Assembly (NCBI GenBank): GCA_947374445.1
Contig: CANCBY010000064.1
Span: forward strand, 1-11,526
Length of the DNA stretch: 11,526 nt
Direction: 5' to 3'
DNA from: Pseudobdellovibrionaceae bacterium
GTDB lineage: Bacteria; Bdellovibrionota; Bdellovibrionia; Bdellovibrionales; Bdellovibrionaceae
Of this stretch, positions 1-6,521 are shown piece after piece. Below the pieces are notes generated by a model. It saw only the letters and a list, made by a program, of their open reading frames with translations. It was not told the origin of the DNA and made no database searches. The position numbers were made by a program, and so were the translations under genes. The number at the start of each line of letters is the position of its first letter. Within the stretch, counting starts at the first letter, position 1.

Positions 1-21
1 ACGGCACGTCAAATTTATAAA

Positions 22-713
22 ATGAAAATTTCAGGTCTGATCGACCACACTCCCAGCGTCAGAGAACTTATCATGACTCCGACCGAACCCACAGAATTCA
101 GCTTTAAAGCAGGACAATTTGTAACTCTGCATGTTCCGCAAGAACCAAACCAGCTCTGCGCGCCTACTCTATCGCCTCTACCGATCAAACTAAAAATGGC
201 TTCAGGCTTCTGTTTAAGCATGTCCCCGGAGGCGTTGCTTCAACCTATATCTGGCAAGTTCAAGAGGGGCAAACCCTGCAATTCACAGGGCCCTTTGGAC
301 GACTTTTTTTTCGTGAGCCACCTACTCAGCAAATTGTTTTTTTAAATACCGGAACAGGGCTCTCGCAGCATTTTTGCTATTTGGCCTCTAAGAAGCATCT
401 TTATCCAGACTTGAAGTACAGGCTGCTATTTGGAGTCCGCAACGAAAACGAAATCTACTATCAAAAAGAACTCAAAAAATTAAGTTCAGAACTTAAAGAT
501 TTTAAGTTTGAATACGTTCTCAGTCGTCCGTCTGAATCATGGAAGGGCAAAAAAGGATACGTTCAGCACTTTTTGCCAGAATTTGATTATATGAATATCG
601 ATACAACATTTTACCTTTGCGGCAACAGTGGCATGATCAAAGAAGTAAAACAGCAGCTCCTCGAAAAAGATGGCTTCGATAAAACAAAGCTTTTTGCTGA
701 GGCTTTTGATTGA
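22..713 (+). pseudogene. Ferredoxin-NAD(P) reductase-family flavoprotein, frameshifted
   Basis: This would be an FAD- and NAD(P)H-binding oxidoreductase passing electrons between a nicotinamide and an iron-sulfur or other acceptor protein. The 5' part (frame of position 22) encodes the start of the FAD barrel, with AGQFVTL. The 3' part, one frame over, continues with RAYSIAS (FAD site), GGVAST (flavin phosphate), TGPFGRLFF, NTGTGLSQ (NAD(P) pyrophosphate loop), a YLCGNSGM motif and the tail KLFAEAFD. One base appears lost between about 145 and 158. Restoring an A in the A-run at 147-149 gives EPKPALRAYS and a 230-residue protein, with RAYS at residues 47-50, GTG at 111-113 and CGNSGM at 200-205. 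Translation as written stops at 345. The reading frame is open to the window edge before the ATG at 22 and no Shine-Dalgarno is seen, so the true start could lie outside. A real inactivating mutation and a sequencing error are both possible. Confidence 0.8.
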
Positions 714-1963
714 GGCCTGCTTCAAGATTCAGGTCGATCAGTCTACCCTTTGTTTTTTCTTTTTTTATTCTCGCATTATGTATCTCGATGGCTGTGGCCG
801 CAGGAGTTTCGCTCTTTCTTTTTCTCCTAGGAGGAGCCACTGATTTTTTTCAACTTCACTGGAAGGTAGCTATTTTATTTTTACCTCTTTGGGGATTGGC
901 TCTCTACTGGTTGCAACGACTTTCGATATTCCGTCAGCTGGCAACATCCGAAACAATCATCGAAGAAATTAAAAATCCTCGACAAAAAGTTTCGTCGCTC
1001 CTTGCGCCTTTTATTATCGCAACGACTGTTCTCAGCCATTTTTTTGGGGCCTGCGTTGGCAGAGAGAGTGCGGCCATTCAAATAGGCGCCTCAGTTGCTG
1101 AAGCAATTTCTGAAGTTTTTAAAAAGATTTTTCAACTCCCCGAAAATCGAAGCTTGATCCTGCGTCTAGGACTTGCAGCTGGTTTTTCGGCCGCGTTTGG
1201 CACTCCTTGGACAGCGCTAGTTTTTGCGCTGGAGCACCCACAGCACTTCACACGGTCGGCGTTCAAAAGTTTATTTTGGGTTGGACTTGTAGCTTGGGGG
1301 GCCTATTTTTTTTCGAGTCTCTGGGGACCTTCCCATACACACTGGCCACAGATCTATTTTTCTTGGAGTACTTTAAGCATTCAGCAATGGCTGATTCTTT
1401 CGATTTGCCTGGCCGCCTTGTGTTTTGTGTATGAAGCTCTCTTGCACTCAATCCAATCTCAGGCAGCAAAATTCAAAATGGGCGCGCCCCTGTTTGCAGC
1501 TGGATGTATTATATTGGCAGCCACTTACTCGATCGGCTCCCCGGCTTACAATGGTTTAGGTACGAACTTAACTGCGATGGCTCTTAATCAAGAATTAATT
1601 GCCGATTCCTCATGGCAACAATTTGGAGCGAAATTATTTTTCTTATTATTATCGGTGGGCTCTGGTTTTAAAGGTGGAGAGGTCACACCTTTAATTTCGG
1701 TAGCAGCACTGTTTGCAAACGCCTCAACGGGATCCGTTGTTTTTGTTGCCGCTAGTCTCTCGGCTTTATTTTCATTTCGTTTGCGAGCTCCAATTGCTGG
1801 GATTGTCATATTAGCCGAGCTCTTAAATTGGAATGTGGCACTTTTAGGATTCGGCCCCATTTTTGCGACCTGGCTGTTAAACGAACTAGCTATCAAGTTC
1901 TTCGCCCAACGAGTTATTTCACAAGAACTGAAAATTATTTCGACATACCGACGCTACTTCTAG
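710..1963 (+). CDS. CLC-family anion/proton antiporter, probable fluoride exporter (CLC-F type)
   Basis: This 417-residue inner-membrane CLC transporter most resembles the CLC-F/EriC-F subfamily, which exports fluoride in exchange for protons. It has many hydrophobic helices. Recognised motifs are ETIIEEIKNP (77-90 region), GRESAAIQIGAS (117-128, with E119 at the gating-glutamate position), AGFSAAFGTPWTALVFALE (157-175), GSGFKGGEVTPL (317-328) and LRAPIAGIVILAE (358-370). The GFKGGEVTPL and IIEEI...P stretches, as I remember them, are typical of CLC-F rather than of Cl-/H+ antiporters. The usual GREG is GRES here, and the filter-side segment before IIEEI reads SET. The start is TTG at 710, overlapping the upstream TGA stop (711-713), with GAGG at 699-702 seven bases before it. 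The next ATG (788) would cut into the first helix. The overlap suggests translational coupling to the flavoprotein gene. No fluoride riboswitch is visible directly upstream. Family is sure; substrate is inferred. Confidence 0.85.
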   Translation: MRPASRFRSISLPFVFSFFILALCISMAVAAGVSLFLFLLGGATDFFQLHWKVAILFLPLWGLALYWLQRLSIFRQLATSETIIEEIKNPRQKVSSLLAPFIIATTVLSHFFGACVGRESAAIQIGASVAEAISEVFKKIFQLPENRSLILRLGLAAGFSAAFGTPWTALVFALEHPQHFTRSAFKSLFWVGLVAWGAYFFSSLWGPSHTHWPQIYFSWSTLSIQQWLILSICLAALCFVYEALLHSIQSQAAKFKMGAPLFAAGCIILAATYSIGSPAYNGLGTNLTAMALNQELIADSSWQQFGAKLFFLLLSVGSGFKGGEVTPLISVAALFANASTGSVVFVAASLSALFSFRLRAPIAGIVILAELLNWNVALLGFGPIFATWLLNELAIKFFAQRVISQELKIISTYRRYF

Positions 1964-2065
1964 ATCGTACAGCACCACCCTCTTGCAAAAATATTGGGTT
2001 TTCGCCAAGAATATCGACTGCAACTGAAACTTTTGGAGCTTTTTTCTAACTCTTTTCAGCAAATG

Positions 2066-2084
2066 ACAGAAAATATTTTTCTGT
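2066..2084. repeat. Perfect AT-rich inverted repeat
   Basis: ACAGAAAA, then TAT, then TTTTCTGT: two perfect 8-base arms around a 3-base centre, about 100 bases after the CLC stop. It could be an operator or a weak hairpin. It is not followed at once by a T-run, so it is a poor intrinsic terminator for the plus strand. Confidence 0.4.
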
Positions 2085-2140
2085 AAAGTGTTCTATTTTT
2101 TTTCATTTTTACTTTCTCAACAATTTCAAAAACAATTTTT

Positions 2141-2162
2141 GCAATTCTCACATTGAGATTGC
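2141..2162. repeat. Inverted repeat upstream of lipoprotein gene
   Basis: GCAATTCTCA, CAT, TGAGATTGC: nine paired positions with one bulged T and a 3-base loop. It lies about 90 bases before the lipoprotein start and upstream of the candidate sigma-54 promoter, where an activator or repressor could bind. It has no T-run, so a terminator role is unlikely. Confidence 0.35.
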
Positions 2163-2207
2163 TCTTCGATATCAGTGACTTGAAAGCGCGCCGCGACAAA
2201 GGTCTGG

Positions 2208-2224
2208 CTGGCCCGCCGTTTGTA
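2208..2224 (+). promoter_or_regulatory. Candidate sigma-54 (-24/-12) promoter
   Basis: CTGGCCCGCCGTTTGTA compares with the RpoN consensus YTGGCACGNNNNTTGCW. It differs at the A of the -24 element and has GT instead of GC at -12. A start about 11 bases downstream (near 2235) would give a short leader carrying GGAGG at 2241-2245 before the GTG at 2252. No good sigma-70 promoter was seen here. The GC to GT change is a real weakness. Confidence 0.3.
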
Positions 2225-2251
2225 ATACCTACCTAAGTGTGGAGGTCTGCC

Positions 2252-3229
2252 GTGAAAATTAATGGATTATTACTTCAAGGATTGATTCTTGTTACGGGAA
2301 TGGGATTGCTCACGTCATGTAACAAGATGAGCTTCAGCCCGACATCTATGGACAACTCAAGTTTTGATGTTCCTCCCACTTTGGACCCAGTGCCGACGAC
2401 AAGCCCCGTGCCGGTTGTAATGCCTGACCCACTCAGAAAAGCAGGCGCTTGCGCCGACAAACAGTCGGTCACATCTTGTTTGTCCTGCAATGTTCCCGTC
2501 AATCCCCCGCCTGTTCCTGTGATTTCAACCAAAGCTCAAAAGCTCGCGCAGATTATGGCAATGTCTTGCCAGATCTATAACAAAAGCTACCCAACTCCAT
2601 ACACGGCGCCCACTGTTGAGCAAATTCGCAGTCATATTTTAGCTTGCACTCCGGCTCTGTACCCTGAAACTCCAATGACAGCGACTCAGACTTCAACCAT
2701 CAATGGACTGCTCGATGCGAGCAACGACAGTCTTCGTCAGAGATTTTTTAAAGGACTCTGGTACCAACCGCCACTGACGGAAGATTTTGCATTGTATTTT
2801 GGTCTCGAAAACAGTGAAGCTGCATATGCATTTTGTATGAATAAGCCGATCGTAGGGGTGCTTTACACCCAAGAATATGCCAATGCAGTTAACAGTCATC
2901 GTGTAGATGAATGGCAAATGAACTCTGAGGCTCAAGCCAGATGGAACTCCGCTCAGGCTCTGCGCGCACAACTATTTTCATGCCTTAATAAGCCCGGCGG
3001 AGTGATCACGCCTGATCCGACATCGCCACCACCGCCAGTTCATTTTTGCGAATACAAATCTTTCGAAGGCTATTACGAAGTCGGCGGACGCGATGAGATC
3101 GCAACTAATTTGGCACAAGGCTTTAAGGTCGCTGTTGAAACTGGTGTGAGCTGCACGCAACTCACCGCAGTTCCTAATGTTGGCGCATTCACAGGGGTTA
3201 TCAAAATCGCTGGCGTAAAATGCCAATAA
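2252..3229 (+). CDS. Cysteine-rich outer-membrane-type lipoprotein, unknown function
   Basis: I do not recognise the family. The start is GTG at 2252, chosen because GGAGG sits at 2241-2245, six bases upstream; a GTG at 2237 has no such site. The 325-residue product has a lipoprotein signal: K2, a hydrophobic run, then lipobox LTSC with the lipidated Cys at 23. The residue after Cys is Asn, not Asp, so outer-membrane sorting is expected. A Pro/Thr/Val-rich linker (about 40-60), a CLSC pair (76-79) and a second Pro-rich linker (254-262, TPDPTSPPPP) divide the mature part into a central helical-looking domain (about 95-250) and a small C-terminal domain (264-325). Ten further cysteines (67, 76, 79, 106, 132, 195, 244, 266, 301, 324) suggest disulfides in the periplasm or at the surface. 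It converges with uvrA, and its neighbours give no hint of function. Confidence 0.75.
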   Translation: MKINGLLLQGLILVTGMGLLTSCNKMSFSPTSMDNSSFDVPPTLDPVPTTSPVPVVMPDPLRKAGACADKQSVTSCLSCNVPVNPPPVPVISTKAQKLAQIMAMSCQIYNKSYPTPYTAPTVEQIRSHILACTPALYPETPMTATQTSTINGLLDASNDSLRQRFFKGLWYQPPLTEDFALYFGLENSEAAYAFCMNKPIVGVLYTQEYANAVNSHRVDEWQMNSEAQARWNSAQALRAQLFSCLNKPGGVITPDPTSPPPPVHFCEYKSFEGYYEVGGRDEIATNLAQGFKVAVETGVSCTQLTAVPNVGAFTGVIKIAGVKCQ

Positions 3230-3231
3230 TT

Positions 3232-3250
3232 TTTTGCTCGTCTGGCAAAA
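3232..3250. terminator. Weak bidirectional hairpin between convergent genes
   Basis: TTTTGC, a 7-base loop, then GCAAAA, lying in the 26-base gap between the lipoprotein stop and the uvrA stop. Each strand shows an AT-rich downstream flank. The stem is only six pairs with two G-C pairs, so any termination would be weak. Position is the main argument. Confidence 0.3.
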
Positions 3251-3255
3251 TATAT

Positions 3256-5919
3256 TTAGAGGCTCTTGTTGGCAGACAGTCGTCCTAGCAAGGGCTTTAA
3301 GTATTTTCCGGTTTCACTCTCAGAATTTCGGCTGACATCTTCAGGAGTTCCGGTTGCAACAATACGACCACCTGCGCGCCCACCATCGGGCCCCAAATCA
3401 ATCACATGATCCGAAGATTTAATCACTTCAAGATTGTGCTCAATCACTAGCACTGTGTTTCCTTGATCGGTTAGATCTTGAATCAACTCGACCAACTTGC
3501 GAACGTCATCAAAATGCAAACCTGTTGTCGGCTCATCCAAAATATAGAGTGTTTTACCAGTTCCGCGTTTTGAAAGCTCTTTGCTAAGCTTGACTCTTTG
3601 GGCTTCTCCACCCGACAGAGTGGTAGAACTCTGACCGAGAGTCATATAATCAAGACCTACTTTGTGCAAAGTCTCAAGTTTGCGAAATATCTGCTGATGA
3701 TTTTTAAAAAAATCACGGGCCTCTTCGACATTCATCGCAAGGACATCTGCGATCGACTTGCCATTGTATTTGATATTGAGAGTCTCACGGTTGTAGCGAG
3801 CGCCAAGGCAGGTATCACACATGACAAAAACATCGGCCAGAAAGTGCATTTCCATTTTGATTTGCCCATGCCCCTGGCAGGTCTCACAGCGCCCGCCTTT
3901 GACATTGAAACTAAAACGTCCTGGCTCAAACCCACGAAGCTTTGAATCTGGCAACGCCGCATACAGATCACGAATCATCGGAAATAAACCCACGTAGGTG
4001 GCTGGTGTTGAGCGTGGTGTTCTGCCGATGGGGCGTTGATTGATATCTATAACTTTATCGATCAAGTCTAATCCTTCAATTTTTTTGTACGGCGAAGGCT
4101 GGTGACTAGCGCGGTAATAATAATTCGAAAGAGCTCGATAGAGAGTATCAATAATGAGCGTGCTCTTGCCACTGCCTGAAACTCCCGTCACTGTCAGAAA
4201 AGTTCCAAGCGGAATTTCTAGATCCACATTCTGAAGATTATTGCCGGTTGCGCCCAATAACTTGAGATACTTGCCATTGCCTTTGCGACGCTCCTTGGGC
4301 ACTGGAATTTTTGCAGCTCCCGAAAGATAACGTCCGGTCAGACTGTTGGGGTCTTTTTCTATTTGCTCAGGGGTTCCACGTGACATTAATTGCCCGCCGA
4401 GCTTGCCAGCCCGTGGACCAATATCAATCACGTGATCTGCAAAGCGAATCGTGTCTTCATCATGCTCGACCAAAAGAATCGTGTTGCCACGATCTTTGAG
4501 CTCACCAATGATTTTTAGAAGCCGATGGTGATCTCTCGGATGAAGACCTATAGATGGCTCATCCATTACGTACAACACGCCAATCAGTGATGAGCCCACT
4601 TGCGTAGCCAAGCGAATGCGCTGAGCCTCGCCACCAGACAAAGTCCGAGCCGAGCGCGACAACGAAAGATAACCACAACCCACTCGAATCAAATACTCAA
4701 GCCGAGATAGGATTTGCTTATTAATTTTTTCGGCAATCAAACCCTCTTTGGCTTTGGTCTTGAGTCCCTTGGCCCACTCTTCGAGGTCGACGCAGCTCAT
4801 CTCTGAAAGTTCAGCGATATTTTTTCCGCCAACATGAACGCTCAATACTTCAGGCTTAAGACGAGTGCCATGACAGGTCGGACACTCTGACATTTCAACC
4901 TCTTCAGATTCTTCATCGTCTTCCGAGATTTTTTTGTCTGAACCTGGGCCACCTTTACCGCCCTTACCCATATAGCGATAATTGACCTTTTCAAGAACCT
5001 TACTGTCATCGCCGTATTTGTATTGCTCTTCTTCAACAAGATCGAGAGTTCCAAGCCCGTGACAATCAGTGCAGGCTCCTCGCGGACTATTGAATGAAAA
5101 ATATCTGGGCTCTAACTCCGGAAAAGAAAACCCACAGATCGGACAAGCGCTGTGCATGGAATAATTAGTGCGCTCACCAGACGTCGATTCAATAATCAAG
5201 CGACCATCCGCCAAGCCCAGAGCTGTATTGATACTTTCGGCCAAGCGGCCTTTTACGTTTTCTTTGAGGACTAACTGGTCGACAACAAGATCAATGTCAT
5301 GAGCTTTTGTTTTGGCTAATTTTTTTGAGGCCTGAATGTATTTTTCGAGATCGATCATCTCGCCATCGACCTTGGCTTTTACAAAGCCTTTCTTGGCCCA
5401 CTTTTGAAACTCGGCCAAAAACTCGCCTTTTTTGCCCTGTGCCATCGGCGCAAGAACATAAAATTTAGCACCCATTTCTTTGCGAAAAATATCTTCAAGA
5501 ATTTGTGCTGGCATTTGACTGTCTACTGGTACTTTGTGCTCGGGGCATTCGGGCACGCCAATTTTTGCAAACAACAATCTCATAAAATCATAAACTTCAG
5601 TCACCGTTCCTACTGTTGAGCGCGGATTGTGGCTTACTGATTTTTGATCGATCGCAATAGCGGGGCTTAGGCCCGTGATCGAATCGACTTCGGGTTTTTT
5701 CATTTGCTCTAAAAAGTTTCTAGCATAAGCCGAAAGACTCTCGACATAGCGGCGCTGACCTTCGGCATAGATTGTATCAAATGCGAGAGAAGATTTGCCC
5801 GAGCCGCTCAGGCCCGTCACCACCGTGATTTGATTGCGAGGAATTTCGAGATCGAGCCCCTTGAGATTGTGCTCGCGTGCGCCTTTGATAACAATGCCGT
5901 CAAAATCTGCTTGTGCCAT
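3256..5919 (-). CDS. uvrA: UvrABC system protein A, with shortened insertion domain
   Basis: This is the DNA-damage sensor ATPase of nucleotide excision repair. It dimerises, loads UvrB at lesions and acts in the cytoplasm. Two ABC modules are complete: Walker A GLSGSGKSS (36-44) and GVSGSGKST (579-587), signatures LSGGE (427-431 and 768-772), and Walker B DE at 453-454 and 795-796. The first zinc module has C259/C262 and C283/C286. The second has C678/C681 and C701/C704, within GGRCETCQGHG. The UvrB-binding domain (about 120-245) is present, so this is not the UvrA2 type. The product is 887 residues against about 940 for E. coli. The deficit lies between C286 and CPTC (346-349), where the insertion domain should be. 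There a short linker rich in Gly/Lys and then Asp/Glu is found (about residues 300-342). The ATG at 5919 gives the expected N-terminus and lies 43 bases after the fur stop, so co-transcription with fur is likely. Confidence 0.97.
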   Translation of the reverse strand: MAQADFDGIVIKGAREHNLKGLDLEIPRNQITVVTGLSGSGKSSLAFDTIYAEGQRRYVESLSAYARNFLEQMKKPEVDSITGLSPAIAIDQKSVSHNPRSTVGTVTEVYDFMRLLFAKIGVPECPEHKVPVDSQMPAQILEDIFRKEMGAKFYVLAPMAQGKKGEFLAEFQKWAKKGFVKAKVDGEMIDLEKYIQASKKLAKTKAHDIDLVVDQLVLKENVKGRLAESINTALGLADGRLIIESTSGERTNYSMHSACPICGFSFPELEPRYFSFNSPRGACTDCHGLGTLDLVEEEQYKYGDDSKVLEKVNYRYMGKGGKGGPGSDKKISEDDEESEEVEMSECPTCHGTRLKPEVLSVHVGGKNIAELSEMSCVDLEEWAKGLKTKAKEGLIAEKINKQILSRLEYLIRVGCGYLSLSRSARTLSGGEAQRIRLATQVGSSLIGVLYVMDEPSIGLHPRDHHRLLKIIGELKDRGNTILLVEHDEDTIRFADHVIDIGPRAGKLGGQLMSRGTPEQIEKDPNSLTGRYLSGAAKIPVPKERRKGNGKYLKLLGATGNNLQNVDLEIPLGTFLTVTGVSGSGKSTLIIDTLYRALSNYYYRASHQPSPYKKIEGLDLIDKVIDINQRPIGRTPRSTPATYVGLFPMIRDLYAALPDSKLRGFEPGRFSFNVKGGRCETCQGHGQIKMEMHFLADVFVMCDTCLGARYNRETLNIKYNGKSIADVLAMNVEEARDFFKNHQQIFRKLETLHKVGLDYMTLGQSSTTLSGGEAQRVKLSKELSKRGTGKTLYILDEPTTGLHFDDVRKLVELIQDLTDQGNTVLVIEHNLEVIKSSDHVIDLGPDGGRAGGRIVATGTPEDVSRNSESETGKYLKPLLGRLSANKSL

Positions 5920-5962
5920 TCGAGAAGTCTCTCAAAAGGTCCAAAGAGGTGCAACCAGGCTG

Positions 5963-6454
5963 TTAGCTTTTTTTAAGCTTCGCTTTGGTGCAATCACGGC
6001 AATGGCCATAAAGCTCCAAAACGTGAGAGGTCAGCTCAAAACCAAACTGTGCTGCAACCCGCTCTTGCAAACTTTCGATCTCATGATTTTCAAACTCGCA
6101 AATTTTGCCACAAGACATACATGTCAAGTGATCGTGATGGCGCTTGGGTGTCAGCTCATAACGCGCGGACATACCGCCCATTCTGACCTCAGTGACAAAA
6201 CCATACTCGGTGAGGCTTCGCAAAAATCGATAGACAGTTGCAAAGCCCACAGCTCCATCCACCGCATGAACTTTTTCAAAAACTTCCTGAGCGGTAACGT
6301 GGGCTCGGCCTGAATGCAGAGCCTCAAAAATCAAAAGACGCTGATCGGTCACTTTAAGATTCATCGTTCGAATCATCTGACGAAAAGCTGACTCATCGAA
6401 TTTTTCGCGTTTAATAATTTTCTCTGCCGGTAAATTAATTGAAGATGATTTCAT
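5963..6454 (-). CDS. fur: Ferric uptake regulator (Fur family)
   Basis: This 163-residue metal-dependent transcriptional repressor is expected to bind DNA as an Fe(II)-loaded dimer. The winged helix covers about 30-100, with VTDQRLLIFEAL and the recognition segment VGFATVYRFL. The metal and dimerisation part has HHDH (106-109) followed by LTCMSCG, with cysteine pairs C112/C115 and C152/C155 as the structural zinc site. The HHDHLxCxxCG pattern matches Fur better than PerR or Zur, although its position after folE2, a gene often under Zur control, leaves some doubt. It has an N-terminal extension of about 20 residues compared with E. coli Fur. The ATG at 6454 has no Shine-Dalgarno. The promoter before it predicts transcription starting at the ATG itself. 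A Fur box lies just upstream, so autoregulation is likely. uvrA follows in the same direction. Confidence 0.93.
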   Translation of the reverse strand: MKSSSINLPAEKIIKREKFDESAFRQMIRTMNLKVTDQRLLIFEALHSGRAHVTAQEVFEKVHAVDGAVGFATVYRFLRSLTEYGFVTEVRMGGMSARYELTPKRHHDHLTCMSCGKICEFENHEIESLQERVAAQFGFELTSHVLELYGHCRDCTKAKLKKS

Positions 6455-6460
6455 TAAAAA

Positions 6461-6489
6461 ATTGTAATGAGCAGACCCTTGAAGGTCAA
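6461..6489 (-). promoter_or_regulatory. Sigma-70 promoter of fur, leaderless geometry
   Basis: On the minus strand, TTGACC (6489-6484), a 17-base spacer and TACAAT (6466-6461) closely match the -35/-10 consensus. Six bases separate the -10 from the ATG at 6454, so the predicted transcription start falls on the start codon. This agrees with the absence of a Shine-Dalgarno sequence. Confidence 0.6.
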
Positions 6490-6495
6490 TTTATT

Positions 6496-6510
6496 TGATA
6501 ATGATTCTCA
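6496..6510. promoter_or_regulatory. Fur box
   Basis: TGATAAT-G-ATTCTCA is a 7-1-7 inverted repeat with six of seven positions paired, matching the Fur-box consensus core. It also contains the perfect AATGA-TTC-TCATT palindrome (6500-6512). It lies six bases upstream of the fur -35 element, in the 67-base gap between folE2 and fur, and supports autoregulation of fur, perhaps also of uvrA. Confidence 0.7.
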
Positions 6511-6521
6511 TTTATAATCTG

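Larger units (their letters stand above)
1964..2251. other. AT-rich intergenic region with two short inverted repeats
   Basis: This is the largest non-coding gap in the window. It holds no convincing gene. The left half is T-rich and contains the palindrome at 2066-2084. The middle contains a second inverted repeat at 2141-2162. The right end carries a candidate sigma-54 promoter (2208-2224) and the GGAGG ribosome binding site (2241-2245) of the lipoprotein gene. No strong intrinsic terminator follows the CLC gene. Confidence 0.6.

Noticed and set aside
3221..3248. TGCCA...TGGCA pairing as a terminator after the lipoprotein gene
   Set aside because: The loop is too long for a five-pair stem; the inner TTTTGC/GCAAAA hairpin is the better candidate.
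4842..5054. Alternative frame through the shortened UvrA region, checked as evidence of a frameshift
   Set aside because: The other frame shows no UvrA-like sequence, and the main frame runs unbroken through both flanking zinc motifs.
5926..5954. Possible leaderless promoter for uvrA (TTGCAC, 17 bases, GAGACT, six bases, ATG)
   Set aside because: The spacing matches fur and maf, but the -10 hexamer is poor and a GAGAG ribosome-site-like sequence is present, so chance is likely.
5834..6313. Long plus-strand open frame opposite the start of uvrA and fur
   Set aside because: It is antisense to two clear genes, has no recognisable motif or ribosome site, and is best explained as a shadow of their codon use.
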